Numbered from the stretch's first letter, positions 44,339 through 54,394 are shown. The stretch is DNA of 64,000 nt from Nitrospira sp. (GCA_024998685.1 JACOEH010000001.1:62001-126000), one strand, 5' to 3'. The notes: a model not told the origin generated them from the letters alone. Translations and numbers: made by a program.

Positions 44339-45256
44339 CTATTCTTGAATCGCCTTGGCTCGCTTTTGTAGGTAGGCATTACGGACTGCGGCATAAAGAT
44401 CCACCGTGGACTCTTCAACACCCTGAAATTTTTCAAGATTCAACGAACGATCGTTCACGATTTCTGTTCCACGGGCGGCAATGAGTATCAGAGAAATTGT
44501 GAGGTTATCGCGGAAGAGGGTAGGAATAGCATTGATCTCAATGATCGGGAACATCAGCCAATAGACAGGATTTAAGGCAATATCTCCGACATACCCGGCA
44601 AGATCTCGAACCGTATATGGTCCCAAGAGCGGCACCATGATATAGGGACCGGGTTTGACTCCGTAATACCCGAGTGTTTGTCCTGTATCTTCTTCCGGCG
44701 TTGTCAGGTTGAAACGCTGAGCGACATCGAAGAATCCTCCGATTCCTGCAGTCGTGTTGATCAGGAATCGTCCGGCTTCTATCCCTGCCCCCTTGAACTT
44801 TCCCTGGAAAATATTGTTCATGAAACGCGGCGTGACGCGAATATTGTAAAAGAAATTGCTGATGCCGACCTGAACAATATTCGGAACGACGAAGTTGTAA
44901 CCCTTGGCCACCGGCTTCAGCAGATGGCGATCAAGCTGTCGGTTGAATTCAAAGAATTTGGCATTGAGTGGTTCCCACGGATCATACTCCTCGATCCCTT
45001 CTTCGCCCGGTTTGGCAAATGGATCGAACGGTTCTTCAGAAGAGACTTCGTGAGCTGGTATCGCTGAGGGAATGGTCTCTTGAGAAAGATCAGCGATAAG
45101 AATCGGTGGAGCGCTCTGCTCGATGTCGGGGATGAGTGAGCTGGTCGAGCCTTTCTGAACGGCGCAACCGGAGAGTACGATCAACAAGACGGCAAGAAGG
45201 ACTCCATATTCACTTTGCCTGAAGCAGACCGGCCTACGCCCAGGTTTTGTCCTCAT
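44339..45256 (-). CDS. mlaA: Outer-membrane lipoprotein MlaA (VacJ)
   Basis: 305 residues. Lipobox LIVLSGC; then an acidic spacer (residues 35-90), then the MlaA core DPWEPLNAKFFEFNRQLDRH, VTPRFMNNIFQGKFKGAGIE, AGRFLINTTAGIGGFFDVAQ, LGYYGVKPGPYIMVPLLGPY. MlaA removes mislocalised phospholipids from the outer leaflet and passes them to MlaC (encoded at 39381-40049). Confidence 0.9.
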   Translation of the reverse strand: MRTKPGRRPVCFRQSEYGVLLAVLLIVLSGCAVQKGSTSSLIPDIEQSAPPILIADLSQETIPSAIPAHEVSSEEPFDPFAKPGEEGIEEYDPWEPLNAKFFEFNRQLDRHLLKPVAKGYNFVVPNIVQVGISNFFYNIRVTPRFMNNIFQGKFKGAGIEAGRFLINTTAGIGGFFDVAQRFNLTTPEEDTGQTLGYYGVKPGPYIMVPLLGPYTVRDLAGYVGDIALNPVYWLMFPIIEINAIPTLFRDNLTISLILIAARGTEIVNDRSLNLEKFQGVEESTVDLYAAVRNAYLQKRAKAIQE

Positions 45257-45527
45257 TCTTAAGATAACCTCTTGAGATTAATGAAGCGAGCATCGACAAC
45301 GGGCCCCGCAATGTACCAAAAGCCGAGCCACCCGCCAATCATTTATTTCTGAATCGTTCTTTTGGAGAAGGGGCTGAAGGACAACGGCCTCGTAATTGTG
45401 GTATCAACGTGCGGCACTCTTATCCACGAGAGGACGATAGTGTACATCCCGCGCAATGCCGGAACCGCTGACAGAGACGAAGTCAGCATATTGGTTCAGA
45501 GAATTCTCTAACGCGAGGGGGAGGTCG

Positions 45528-46373
45528 ATGAAAGTCGTCATAGGAGTGGATGGATCGAAGTATTCCGAATGGGCGTTAGGCTGGCTCGGCGTACTGCCTT
45601 TTCAAACGCCGCCACGAGTGACCGCGATTCATGCCATGGATCTTCAATCCGTGCGGCCGACGTTCATCATTCAACCCTCCGTCAGTGGGTACGAACCGGA
45701 CAGCGGGGAAGCCATTCATCTCTTAGAGTCTCGCGCCAAGCAAGTAGAATCGGAGACGAAGCGCCGCTTAGTGGAGATTGGATTCAAGGGCTCGGTGCAT
45801 GTCGTGCAAGACACGATTGCACACGTGCTCCTCAAGCAGGCGGGTCATAAGGGTTTGATCGTGGTCGGGAGCCGCGGGTTAGATGCCATCGATCGTTTTG
45901 TTCTGGGCAGTGTTTCTACAGCGGTTACACTCCATGCGTCCGGTCCGGTCTTGATCGTGAAAGAGCCTGCGCAAACCATTCGGCGGATGTTAGTCGCCAC
46001 GGACGGTTCTCCGTCCTCCAAGAAAGCGATCCAATTCTTGACCAAACAGTTAACGGCCAAATCCGAAGGCAAACCGCTCGTGATTTTGCTGGTCCATGTC
46101 ATGCCCTTTCTGCGCTATACGATGGTGAAGGAGGAGGGAGAGCAATTGCTTGCGCAGGAGGCGGCAAAGCTCGAAAAAGTCGGATACCGCGTCAGACAGT
46201 TTCCATGCGTGGGACCGGCCGCTGAGGAGATTATGAAAGTAGTGAATCGCGAACAACCGGATCTGATCGTCACTGGAGCAAAAGGACAAAGCGCTGTCGC
46301 ACGTTTTCTCCAGGGTAGCGTCTCAACAAAACTGGTGCACCAAAGCGCCTGCTCCGTTCTTGTCGTCAGATAA
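45528..46373 (+). CDS. Tandem universal stress protein (UspA)
   Basis: 281 residues. Domain 1: MKVVIGVDGSKYSEWALGWL and IVVGSRGLDAIDRFVLGSVS; domain 2: RRMLVATDGSPSSKKAIQFL and IVTGAKGQSAVARFLQGSVS. Both carry the ATP-type G-x2-G-x9-GS motif. GGGGGAGGTCG fixes the ATG at 45528; the frame is open further upstream without a site. Second such gene of the window (the other at 23153). Confidence 0.9.
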   Translation: MKVVIGVDGSKYSEWALGWLGVLPFQTPPRVTAIHAMDLQSVRPTFIIQPSVSGYEPDSGEAIHLLESRAKQVESETKRRLVEIGFKGSVHVVQDTIAHVLLKQAGHKGLIVVGSRGLDAIDRFVLGSVSTAVTLHASGPVLIVKEPAQTIRRMLVATDGSPSSKKAIQFLTKQLTAKSEGKPLVILLVHVMPFLRYTMVKEEGEQLLAQEAAKLEKVGYRVRQFPCVGPAAEEIMKVVNREQPDLIVTGAKGQSAVARFLQGSVSTKLVHQSACSVLVVR

Positions 46374-46571
46374 GCTCGTCATTCTTAAGCGGTAGTGCCG
46401 TATCTGCAGTCGAGCCCTTCCTCGCCCCCATGGTGGAGACGAGGAAGATATCAGTCGGAAGGAGGCGCTCGACGAATCGACCGTATTACGTAGAAAGGTT
46501 CCAGGCTGGTAAGGATCCTGCCCGTCAGCGCACTATTAACCCTCAGGAATACCTGATTCCTAGACGGCAGG

Positions 46572-46652
46572 CTACGCGCTCTTCTTGTAGACGATTATCC
46601 CACCAAGAAGGAGTGCGCCCATCACAGTTGCGAATAACCACATCATATCCAT
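46572..46652 (-). CDS. Membrane microprotein, 26 aa (copy 2)
   Basis: ATG 46652 follows AAAGGAGCTGTT. One transmembrane helix, MWLFATVMGALLLGGIIV, then YKKSA. Similar to the product of 44001-44084 in length, topology and the GGIIVYKKS end, but on the other strand. Function unknown; small subunits or regulators of membrane complexes have this form. Confidence 0.65.
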   Translation of the reverse strand: MDMMWLFATVMGALLLGGIIVYKKSA

Positions 46653-46891
46653 AACAGCTCCTTTCATTAAGACCAACATGAACACTTGTCATCGAAGTGA
46701 GCAACTCTTGTGCTTGATTTCGTCCGAAGAAAATCGCCTCGAAAAACTAGGCAAAATGGGAAGTTTCGATGCCCGCTTGCTTCACGGATCAGTAGAGATG
46801 GGGGAAATAACCTCAAGACTGTCTACGTGCGTAGACATTTTAATGCGGAAGCATCGAATAGGCGTATATTGTTTTGAGGAAGATGACGCCG

Positions 46892-47836
46892 TTAGGCCGG
46901 ACGGTCACGTGCATGGGGCGTCGATAAGTCTTGATCGGGGCCGATCGGGACGATACGGGTCGGATTGATATCGTCGTGCGTGATGTAGTAGTGCCGCTTG
47001 ATATGGTCGAAATTCACGGTCTCGGCGATACCGTCGGTTTGGTAGAGATCTTTAAGATACCCGAAGAGATTCGGATAATCGATGATTCGTCGGACGTTGC
47101 ATTTAAAATGTCCGTGGTAGACCGCATCGAACCGAACCAGCGTGACAAAAAGGCGCCAGTCGGTTTCCACGAATTCCGGTCCGAATAAGTAACGGTGAGT
47201 TGCGAGGCGTGCATCGAGTTGATCCAGCGCGGCAAACAATCGCCGTGCCGCTCGTTCATACGCCTGCTGCGATGTGGCGAATCCTGCCCGATAGACCCCG
47301 TCGTTCACGTTTTCGTAAATGAACGTGTTGAGCTCGTCGATCTCTTGCCGCAGGCCGTCCGGGTACAAATCGATCGGGCTCTCGGTGAATCGATTGAACT
47401 CGCCGTTGAAGATCCTCATCAGATCATCATCCGAGTTGGTGACGATCCGTTCGGTCGCGCCATCCCACAGTACCGGGACCGTCATGCGTCCGATGTAGTT
47501 CGGGTCGGTCGCCTTATACGCTTCGCGGAGAAACTGAAAGCCGTTGATCGGATCGAGAGAATGCCCTGAACCTTCGCGAAACGCCCATCCTCGTTCGTCA
47601 CGAATAGGATCCACGACCGTCATGCCGATCACATCTTCAAGCTTCTTCAACTTGCGCACGATGATTGTGCGATGGGCCCAGGGACAGGCCCATGACACGT
47701 AGAGATGGTACCGGCCGGAGGCGGAGAGATAGCCCGAGCTGCCGTCGGCGGTGACCCATCCCCGGAAGGCGTCCGGCTGGCGCGTAAACTCACCGGTCGG
47801 CGATTGTTCGTCTGGAAATTGGGCTTGGACTTCCAT
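46892..47836 (-). CDS. Glutathionyl-hydroquinone reductase (YqjG/ECM4-type GST)
   Basis: 314 residues. The active-site Cys lies in YHLYVSWACPWAHRTIIVRK; VPVLWDGATERIVTNSDDDL and a helical C-terminal domain with GPEFVETDWRLFVTLVRFDA follow. The family reduces glutathionyl-hydroquinones and related adducts. ATG 47836 is preceded by AAAGGAAGTG; the open frame extends 28 codons further without a site. Divergent from the RND genes. Confidence 0.9.
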   Translation of the reverse strand: MEVQAQFPDEQSPTGEFTRQPDAFRGWVTADGSSGYLSASGRYHLYVSWACPWAHRTIIVRKLKKLEDVIGMTVVDPIRDERGWAFREGSGHSLDPINGFQFLREAYKATDPNYIGRMTVPVLWDGATERIVTNSDDDLMRIFNGEFNRFTESPIDLYPDGLRQEIDELNTFIYENVNDGVYRAGFATSQQAYERAARRLFAALDQLDARLATHRYLFGPEFVETDWRLFVTLVRFDAVYHGHFKCNVRRIIDYPNLFGYLKDLYQTDGIAETVNFDHIKRHYYITHDDINPTRIVPIGPDQDLSTPHARDRPA

Positions 47837-48010
47837 AACAAGGTCACTTCCTTTCTGAATCAGTATCTCATATCCACAATCAATGGTGTGTTCGGAAGTC
47901 TCAGTGCAGGACTGTCGCATTTCGCCACGGCGTCACACACGCGTGGTGTCAAAAGGCAACCAATATCCGGTTTGAACCGAAGAAAACAACATGTTTGGAG
48001 GGCATGCCCC

Positions 48011-49291
48011 ATGCGAGAAGCTCAAACGCGGTGGATGAATAAATCCAAGGTCGAAGAGCGACCCCAAGGAGTAGTGATCGTGAATGATGGCCGGCTGACT
48101 CAGACCACCACCGCCTTTCTTCCGGGGGCGATTCGTCATCTGGCGGTTTGCATGATCCTCGCAGGCGGGATTTCCTGCGAGAGCAAATCGGTTGATACCT
48201 CCACGGTCAAACCGAACTCGTCCAGGGAAGGACGAGAGTTATTGCGCCTGACATCAGAAGAATTGTCTCGGCTGCGACTGGAACTCGTGCCGGCGGCGGA
48301 GGGACAAATTCTTTCGCATCGTGATTTTCCCGCAACCGTCCAAGCCAACCAAAACGAATTGGCTGAGGTCACGGCTCTCATTCGTGGCCGGGTCGTGAAG
48401 GTCCATACCGATGTCGGACAGGACGTGAAAAAAGGCGCCGTCTTGGCCGTGCTCCATAGCGTGGATCTCGGCGTGACCGAGGGGGAGTATCTCAAGGCAA
48501 AGGCCAGGTTGGAAGAAGGGGAGCGGTCGTATGCGCGGGCCAAGGAATTGTACGACAACAAGGCGGTAAGTCTGGCGGAACTGCAACGCCGGGAAGCCGC
48601 AATGAAGACTGCACAAGTCGAAGTCCGTGAGACGAAGAATCGACTGGAATTGCTCGGTTTGCCATGGGAAGAAATCGACAGACTGGACAAGGAACATACG
48701 ATCAAAGCCGATGTGGCCTTGCGCGCGCCCTTCGATGGACGGGTTATCGCGCGGAACATCACGCGGGGAGAGGTGGTCGAAACGGATCAAAAGCTCTTCA
48801 CCGTGGCAAATCTCACCGACGTATGGGTGATCGGCAATGTGCCGGAGAAGGACGTGCAATTCATCCGCAAGGATCAGAAAGTCAACGTGGTACTGGCGGC
48901 TTATCCCCATGCCATCTTCACCGGAACCATTTCCTACGTCGGAGACGTGCTTGAACCGACCACTCGGTCCATGAACCTTCGGGTCACGGTCCCCAACCCC
49001 GAGCGACTGTTGAAACCGGAAATGTTCGCCATCGTCAGCGTATATACAGCATTGAGTCCCGACACGCTGAGCGTCCCGCTTGCGGCTGTTCAAGATGGGC
49101 CGGCCGGGAAGATGGTGTTCATTCAACGAGGCACCGGTGAGTTCGAGGCGCGGATGGTCGAGTTGGGCAATGAGGAGGGGGATGTAGTCACGGTATTGGA
49201 GGGGATCAAGGCAGGGGAGCTTGTCGTGACGAAGGGTTCTTTCGCCCTCAAGTCCGAAATGGAACGTCACAGGATTGAGCCTTCGCTATGA
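48011..49291 (+). CDS. Heavy-metal RND efflux periplasmic adaptor (CusB/CzcB type)
   Basis: 426 residues. A hydrophobic segment ends LAGGISC, a possible lipobox, though it lies about 60 residues in; ATG 48011 has GGAGGG upstream and ATG 48035 is an alternative. Membrane-fusion parts are clear: RGRVVKVHTDVGQDVKKGAV, the alpha-hairpin AKARLEEGERSYARAKELYD, RAPFDGRVIARNITRGEVVE, and VPLAAVQDGPAGKMVFIQRG. The stop overlaps the pump gene by four bases. An outer-membrane factor is not in the window. Confidence 0.87.
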   Translation: MREAQTRWMNKSKVEERPQGVVIVNDGRLTQTTTAFLPGAIRHLAVCMILAGGISCESKSVDTSTVKPNSSREGRELLRLTSEELSRLRLELVPAAEGQILSHRDFPATVQANQNELAEVTALIRGRVVKVHTDVGQDVKKGAVLAVLHSVDLGVTEGEYLKAKARLEEGERSYARAKELYDNKAVSLAELQRREAAMKTAQVEVRETKNRLELLGLPWEEIDRLDKEHTIKADVALRAPFDGRVIARNITRGEVVETDQKLFTVANLTDVWVIGNVPEKDVQFIRKDQKVNVVLAAYPHAIFTGTISYVGDVLEPTTRSMNLRVTVPNPERLLKPEMFAIVSVYTALSPDTLSVPLAAVQDGPAGKMVFIQRGTGEFEARMVELGNEEGDVVTVLEGIKAGELVVTKGSFALKSEMERHRIEPSL

Positions 49292-52200
49292 TCGTCTCGC
49301 TTCTGGAATTCTCGTTACGGCAGCGGATACTGGTTCTGGGCCTGGCTTGTCCGTTGTCCATCGCCGGCGTCTTTGCCTTCCAATCTATCCCCATCGACGC
49401 CTACCCCGACGTGACCAATATCCAAGTGCAGGTGCTGACCGAGGCGGGAGGCCTCTCGCCGGTCGAAGTGGAGCGATTCATCACGTATCCGCTCGAACTT
49501 CAGATGACGGGCCTACCCGGTCTTGCGGAAATCCGTTCGCTTTCCAAATTCGCCTTGTCCCAAATCACGGTCGTGTTCAACGACGATGTGGATATCTATT
49601 TTGCCCGCCAGTTAGTGCTGGAGCGGATGATGGCGGCGAAAGAGCGGTTGCCGGACGGGCTCGAACCGGTGATGGCTCCTGTCACAACAGGGCTGGGAGA
49701 GGTCTATCACTATTATCTCGAAGGGCCTCATGCGACGGCGACCGATGCGAAGGTCGTCGAGGCGGAGTTGACGGATCAGCGAACGCTGCAGGAATGGGTC
49801 CTGCGACCGCTGCTCAAGGGCGTGTCGGGGGTGATCGATGTGAACGGCATGGGCGGGTTCGTCAAACAATATCAGGTCCTCGTCGATCCGGCCAAACTGC
49901 GCAAGTTCGACTTGACGCTCCACCAGATCTATGGGGCGGTGGTGAAAAACAACGCCAATGTCGGGGGCAACGTGATGGAGCGCCATGCCGAGCGGGCGAT
50001 CGTCCGAGGGCTGGGTCTGATCAAGAGCGTAAGCGATATCGAGTCGATCATCGTAAAGGAATCCGGCGGCACGCCGGTTTTCGTGCGCGACGTCGCTGAG
50101 GTCCGCATCGGCCACGCCGTCCGCCACGGCGCAGTCGTGCTCAATGGGGAGCGGGAAGTGGTGATAGGAACCGTGCTCATGCTTCGAGGAGACAATGCCC
50201 GCCAGGTGGTTGAGTCGGTCAAGAACAAGATAGAAGATCTGCAACAGAGCAATGTCCTGCCTGGGGGCACGAAACTGATCTCCTTCTATGATCGCATCGA
50301 GTTGGTGAATGCCGCCATTGCCACGGTACGTGATGCATTGATCGAAGGGATTGTGCTGGTGACCTTCGTCTTCTTTTTCTTCCTGGGCCATGTCCGCAGC
50401 GCCGTCATCGTGACGGTGACGTTGATCGTCACTCCGCTCGTGACCTTTATTGCGATGGAGTGGTTCGGGCTCTCGGCCAACTTGATGACGCTTGGGGGGC
50501 TGGCGATCGCGATCGGCGAGATCGCCGATGGGTCTCTGGTCGTGGTGGAGAACGCCTATCGGCATCTTGCCCAACACAGCGGCGCATCGCGGGAAGCCAG
50601 GCTCAGCATCATTCTTCACGCGACGAAGGAAGTAGGCCGTCCCATTCTGTTCGGCATTCTGATCATCAGCGTCGTCTTCCTGCCGCTCATGGCGCTGCAA
50701 GGGATGGAAGGCAAGATGTTCGCGCCGCTGGCCTATACCCTCGTCATCGCGATGCTGGTCTCGGTGATCGTCACGCTGACCCTGTCACCGGTGCTCGCCT
50801 CTCTGCTGTTGAAGGGAAACCATCCGCAGGAAACCGGCCTCACGCGGTGGATGAAGCAACGGTACGTGCCGGTGTTGCAATGGACGCTCCGGCGCCGAGG
50901 TCTCATCCTGTCGATTTCGACAGCGATCGTGCTGTGCAGCCTGGCCCTCGTTCCATTCGTGGGACGGGAATTCATTCCCCTCCTTGAGGAAGGGTCCCTG
51001 ACTCCCCAAGTCGTAAAGCTGCCGAGCGTGTCGCTCGCCGAGTCCATCGAGTTGGAGAAGCAGACTCAACAGGCCATGTTGGAATTTCCTGAAGTGAAGA
51101 CGGCGGTGAGCAGGATCGGCCGAGCGGAAATTCCATACCATCCGGAAGATCTCTATGAGAGCGACCCGATTGTCTCACTCCACGACCGAAGCACCTGGAA
51201 GACGGCGAAGACTCAATCGGGATTGACGGACGCCATTCGGAAGAAATTGGCGGAGATTCCCGGCGTCTCCGTCCTCATGAGCCAGCCGATTCAGGAACGA
51301 GTGGACGAATTGATCTCCGGCATCAGAACCGAATGTGCCGTTAAGCTGTTCGGAGACGATCTCGATGTGCTGCGCGACAAGGCGGAGGAGATCGCCGCCT
51401 TGATCCAGCACATCAACGGCGTCAAAGACATCAAAGTCGAACAGGTCGCCGGACAGCCCTATCTTGTCATCGACATCGATCGGCAAAAGATCGCCCGGTT
51501 CGGCATCAATGTGGCCGATGTGCAGGAGATCATCACCACCGCGATCGGCGGAAGATCGGCGACGGAGGTCTATGAGGGCGAGCGCCGGTTTCAGCTCACC
51601 CTGAGATTTCCGGAACCCTACCGGAACAGCGTTGCGGCCGTCGGAGAAATCCGCGTGAAATCCTCCACCGGCGCCTTCATTCCCATGAGCGACCTGGCCA
51701 AGATCGAAATGCGCGAAGGTCCGGCACGCATCAGTCGCGAGCATGTGAAGCGTCGCATCTACATCGGCTTCAACGTCGTGGGCAGGGACATCGGGGGGGT
51801 GGTGGATGAAGGGCACGCGAAACTGGCCGCGCAACTCCGCTTGCCGGAAGGGTATACCGTCGTGTGGGGCGGGGCGTTCGAAAATATGGAACGAGCCAAC
51901 GCCCGGTTGATGGTCGTCGTGCCGATCACGCTGGGCCTCGTGTTCTTTCTTTTGTTTTGGGCCTTTCATTCTTTTCGCTATGCCACGTTGATTATCCTGA
52001 ATCTCCCCTTTGCATTGATCGGCGGTGTCGTGTCGCTGTGGCTGAGCGGCCAGTACCTGAGCGTGCCGGCCTCTATCGGGTTCATCGAGCTGTTCGGACT
52101 CGCGGTGGGTAACGGGATCGTGCTGGTCTCCTATATCAACCAACTGCGCCACGAAGGGCGGCAGATCGACGAAGCGATCCTGGCCGGGTGCAGTTTGCGT

Positions 52201-52419
52201 CTTCGCCCGGTCGTGATGACGATGATGACGACGTTGCTGGGTCTTCTCCCGTTGGCGCTGGCACAAGGGATCGGAGCGGAGGTCCAACGCCCGCTCGCCA
52301 GCGTTGTGATCGGCGGACTCTTCACGTCGACGGCGCTGACGCTTGTCGTACTCCCCGCGCTCTACAGCATGATTGCGGGGCAGGAGGTGAAGACAGAGGA
52401 GGCGCCGGAATGGGTGTGA
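49288..52419 (+). CDS. Heavy-metal RND efflux pump (CusA/CzcA family)
   Basis: 1043 residues, full length for HME-RND. Start MIVSLLEFSLRQRILVLGLA; PIDAYPDVTNIQVQVLTEAG is family-typical. The proton-relay helix reads IGEIADGSLVVVENAYRH; the second half has GREFIPLLEEGSLTPQVVKL and LFGLAVGNGIVLVSYINQLR. It takes metal ions from periplasm or membrane and expels them with the adaptor. Metal specificity (Cu/Ag or Co/Zn/Cd) cannot be fixed by eye. Confidence 0.93.
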   Translation: MIVSLLEFSLRQRILVLGLACPLSIAGVFAFQSIPIDAYPDVTNIQVQVLTEAGGLSPVEVERFITYPLELQMTGLPGLAEIRSLSKFALSQITVVFNDDVDIYFARQLVLERMMAAKERLPDGLEPVMAPVTTGLGEVYHYYLEGPHATATDAKVVEAELTDQRTLQEWVLRPLLKGVSGVIDVNGMGGFVKQYQVLVDPAKLRKFDLTLHQIYGAVVKNNANVGGNVMERHAERAIVRGLGLIKSVSDIESIIVKESGGTPVFVRDVAEVRIGHAVRHGAVVLNGEREVVIGTVLMLRGDNARQVVESVKNKIEDLQQSNVLPGGTKLISFYDRIELVNAAIATVRDALIEGIVLVTFVFFFFLGHVRSAVIVTVTLIVTPLVTFIAMEWFGLSANLMTLGGLAIAIGEIADGSLVVVENAYRHLAQHSGASREARLSIILHATKEVGRPILFGILIISVVFLPLMALQGMEGKMFAPLAYTLVIAMLVSVIVTLTLSPVLASLLLKGNHPQETGLTRWMKQRYVPVLQWTLRRRGLILSISTAIVLCSLALVPFVGREFIPLLEEGSLTPQVVKLPSVSLAESIELEKQTQQAMLEFPEVKTAVSRIGRAEIPYHPEDLYESDPIVSLHDRSTWKTAKTQSGLTDAIRKKLAEIPGVSVLMSQPIQERVDELISGIRTECAVKLFGDDLDVLRDKAEEIAALIQHINGVKDIKVEQVAGQPYLVIDIDRQKIARFGINVADVQEIITTAIGGRSATEVYEGERRFQLTLRFPEPYRNSVAAVGEIRVKSSTGAFIPMSDLAKIEMREGPARISREHVKRRIYIGFNVVGRDIGGVVDEGHAKLAAQLRLPEGYTVVWGGAFENMERANARLMVVVPITLGLVFFLLFWAFHSFRYATLIILNLPFALIGGVVSLWLSGQYLSVPASIGFIELFGLAVGNGIVLVSYINQLRHEGRQIDEAILAGCSLRLRPVVMTMMTTLLGLLPLALAQGIGAEVQRPLASVVIGGLFTSTALTLVVLPALYSMIAGQEVKTEEAPEWV

Positions 52420-52610
52420 AGGGAATGCGCTTGGGAAGGAGGACAATTTCGGTAGGCATGAGCTGGAAGGTCACAAGTCAACTACGGCATGGGCACTAAT
52501 CTTGTATGAATTTTCGGTGAGCTTTTGCCGGGCCGGCATGGCAAGGGATCCTAGCTTGGAGACGAGGCTGACTCCAGGGGCAATCACAATCAATCGGGAG
52601 GGATCTTTCC

Positions 52611-53894
52611 ATGAGCGGGATATTGGTGAAGGCGACGTTGCTGTGCTTCTTCCTGAGTTCAGGGGTCAGCGTACAATCCACGGCCGTTTATGCGGCCGGC
52701 TCCGGCGAGCAGGATTTTACCAAAGGGGAAATTCAATTGAAAAGTAAACAGTATGCCGAGGCGCGCGCATCGTGGGAAGCCGGAATACAGAAGGATCCGT
52801 CGAATGTGCAAGCTCACGTGGGCCTGGCAGAATCCTGCCGAAATTTAGAGGCCTGGGCTTGCGCGGAGGAACATTACGAGACGGCGTTGCACCTGGACGC
52901 CAAGGCCGGGGCCACGGGGTCGACACAACCGCGTTTGCGCAAAGCGATCGTGTGGCGGTCGCTCGAGGAAGTGACGGCATGGCGGTTGCTCAACGATGCA
53001 AAGGGACTGGTGAGCAACGGGAAAGTTTCTCCTGAAAAGGTGAGGCAAGTGGAGGAGGCCCTGGACAGTGCCAATGAGCTGGGTCTCAACAATGACCAAC
53101 TGGCTCTCTATCAACAGCTACAGATGAAACTGCCGAGGCAGCGGACCGTTGCGGTATCGAACAAATTGCCGTCAGGCGGCTCGTCCGTAGCGGTGGTGCA
53201 AGCCGAGACGCAAGCTATGCCTATGGTGCTGGTGGCGGCAGGGGAATTCACGATGGGAAGCAATCTCGGAGATGATGAAAAGCCCGTGCGGCGCGTGTAC
53301 CTGAATGCCTTCTACATGGACAAATTTGAGGTGACGGTCGGGCAGTATGCCAGGTACCTGGAAGTGACGGACATGGAAGAGCCTCCGGACTGGAATATGA
53401 TGAATCAACCTCAGCATCAGAGGCGGCCGGTCGTCAATGTCAGTTGGGAGGATGCCGTGAACTACTGCAAATGGGCCGGCAAGCGCCTGCCGACGGAAGC
53501 GGAGTGGGAAAAGGCGGCTCGTGGAACGGATGGACGGATTTATCCATGGGGCAATGAAGCGCCGACCAGGCTCCACGCGAATTACGGGAGAAAAGAATGG
53601 GACAACCATCAAGCCTTAACCCCCGTGGGATCGTTCGAAGAGGGAAAGAGTCCCTATGGGATTTATGACATGGCCGGCAATGCGTGGGAATGGGTGTTCG
53701 ATTGGTACGACCATGATTACTATAAGAAAGGCGCGAAAAAAAATCCGATAGGGCCGGCAAAAGGTGATGGGAAAGTGGTACGGGGCGGGTCATGGCTGTA
53801 CGTTCCTGAGTTCTTGCGTTCTGCACACCGGTTCGATGCGCAACCGACGAACCGGCTCTTTGGGTATGGATTCCGTTGCGCGAAGACGCCGTAG
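52611..53894 (+). CDS. TPR plus formylglycine-generating-enzyme-like (SUMF1) exported protein
   Basis: 427 residues. Signal peptide, TPR-like repeats at about 35-110 (FTKGEIQLKSKQYAEARASW, NVQAHVGLAESCRNLEAWAC), then an FGE-sulfatase domain from about 205: MPMVLVAAGEFTMGSNLGDD, NVSWEDAVNYCKWAGKRLPT, EAEWEKAARGTDGRIYPWGN, DMAGNAWEWVFDWYD, VVRGGSWLY, YGFRCAKTP. I do not see the FGE active-site Cys pair, so a binding or structural role is more likely than formylglycine formation. CGGGAGGGATC precedes ATG. Confidence 0.87.
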   Translation: MSGILVKATLLCFFLSSGVSVQSTAVYAAGSGEQDFTKGEIQLKSKQYAEARASWEAGIQKDPSNVQAHVGLAESCRNLEAWACAEEHYETALHLDAKAGATGSTQPRLRKAIVWRSLEEVTAWRLLNDAKGLVSNGKVSPEKVRQVEEALDSANELGLNNDQLALYQQLQMKLPRQRTVAVSNKLPSGGSSVAVVQAETQAMPMVLVAAGEFTMGSNLGDDEKPVRRVYLNAFYMDKFEVTVGQYARYLEVTDMEEPPDWNMMNQPQHQRRPVVNVSWEDAVNYCKWAGKRLPTEAEWEKAARGTDGRIYPWGNEAPTRLHANYGRKEWDNHQALTPVGSFEEGKSPYGIYDMAGNAWEWVFDWYDHDYYKKGAKKNPIGPAKGDGKVVRGGSWLYVPEFLRSAHRFDAQPTNRLFGYGFRCAKTP

Positions 53895-53941
53895 CGTCAG
53901 TATCGTAAGCAGTCGTCAGGCGGAGACGTTGATGACTCAGC

Positions 53942-54394
53942 TTAGCGATACTTGGCGAAGCAGATGAGGTCGAGATGGTCGTAATGATCGGGAAGAACCG
54001 TTTCGGCTTTGTAGCCGAGATTCATGAAGAACTGAATGTTTCGCGCCGTGCGCAGCATGGTACAGGCATAAAATTTGTGAGCGTCGGTGGTCGCACGTTC
54101 AACCTCGCGGATCAGGGTTTGGCCCACTCCGTGACGCTGATGAGTGGGGTTTACGGAGAGCAATCGAATCACGCAGACGCCTGCCACCGTCCAGAAGCGT
54201 ACGGAACCGACAATCGCTCCTCCGTCGTCCGCCACGAAAATATGTTTCTCCCTCGCGTCTTCCTTCAAACTTTCGAGGGTTTCCGTTGTCCACCCACTTA
54301 CTTTATAGACGCCGGAATATTCCCCGAATGCGGCCTGTTGCACTTGGAGGAGTGCGGGAAAATCAACCTCCGTCGCTGGTCGAATGTGAACCAC
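53942..54394 (-). CDS. GNAT-family N-acetyltransferase
   Basis: 150 residues, GTG start. IRPATEVDFPALLQVQQAAF, then the acetyl-CoA site VIRLLSVNPTHQRHGVGQTL (pattern Q/RxxGxG as QRHGVGQTL) and NIQFFMNLGYKAE. Substrate unknown. Stands alone and converges with the TPR-FGE gene. Confidence 0.82.
   Translation of the reverse strand: MVHIRPATEVDFPALLQVQQAAFGEYSGVYKVSGWTTETLESLKEDAREKHIFVADDGGAIVGSVRFWTVAGVCVIRLLSVNPTHQRHGVGQTLIREVERATTDAHKFYACTMLRTARNIQFFMNLGYKAETVLPDHYDHLDLICFAKYR

Noticed and set aside
46678-46968. 96-codon plus-strand frame before the GST-type gene
   Set aside because: Runs into the antisense of a well-supported gene and shows no family or ribosome site.
47705-48010. N-terminal extension of the RND adaptor frame
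   Set aside because: It is antisense to the start of the GST-type reductase and lacks a signal peptide; the start at 48011 has a ribosome site.
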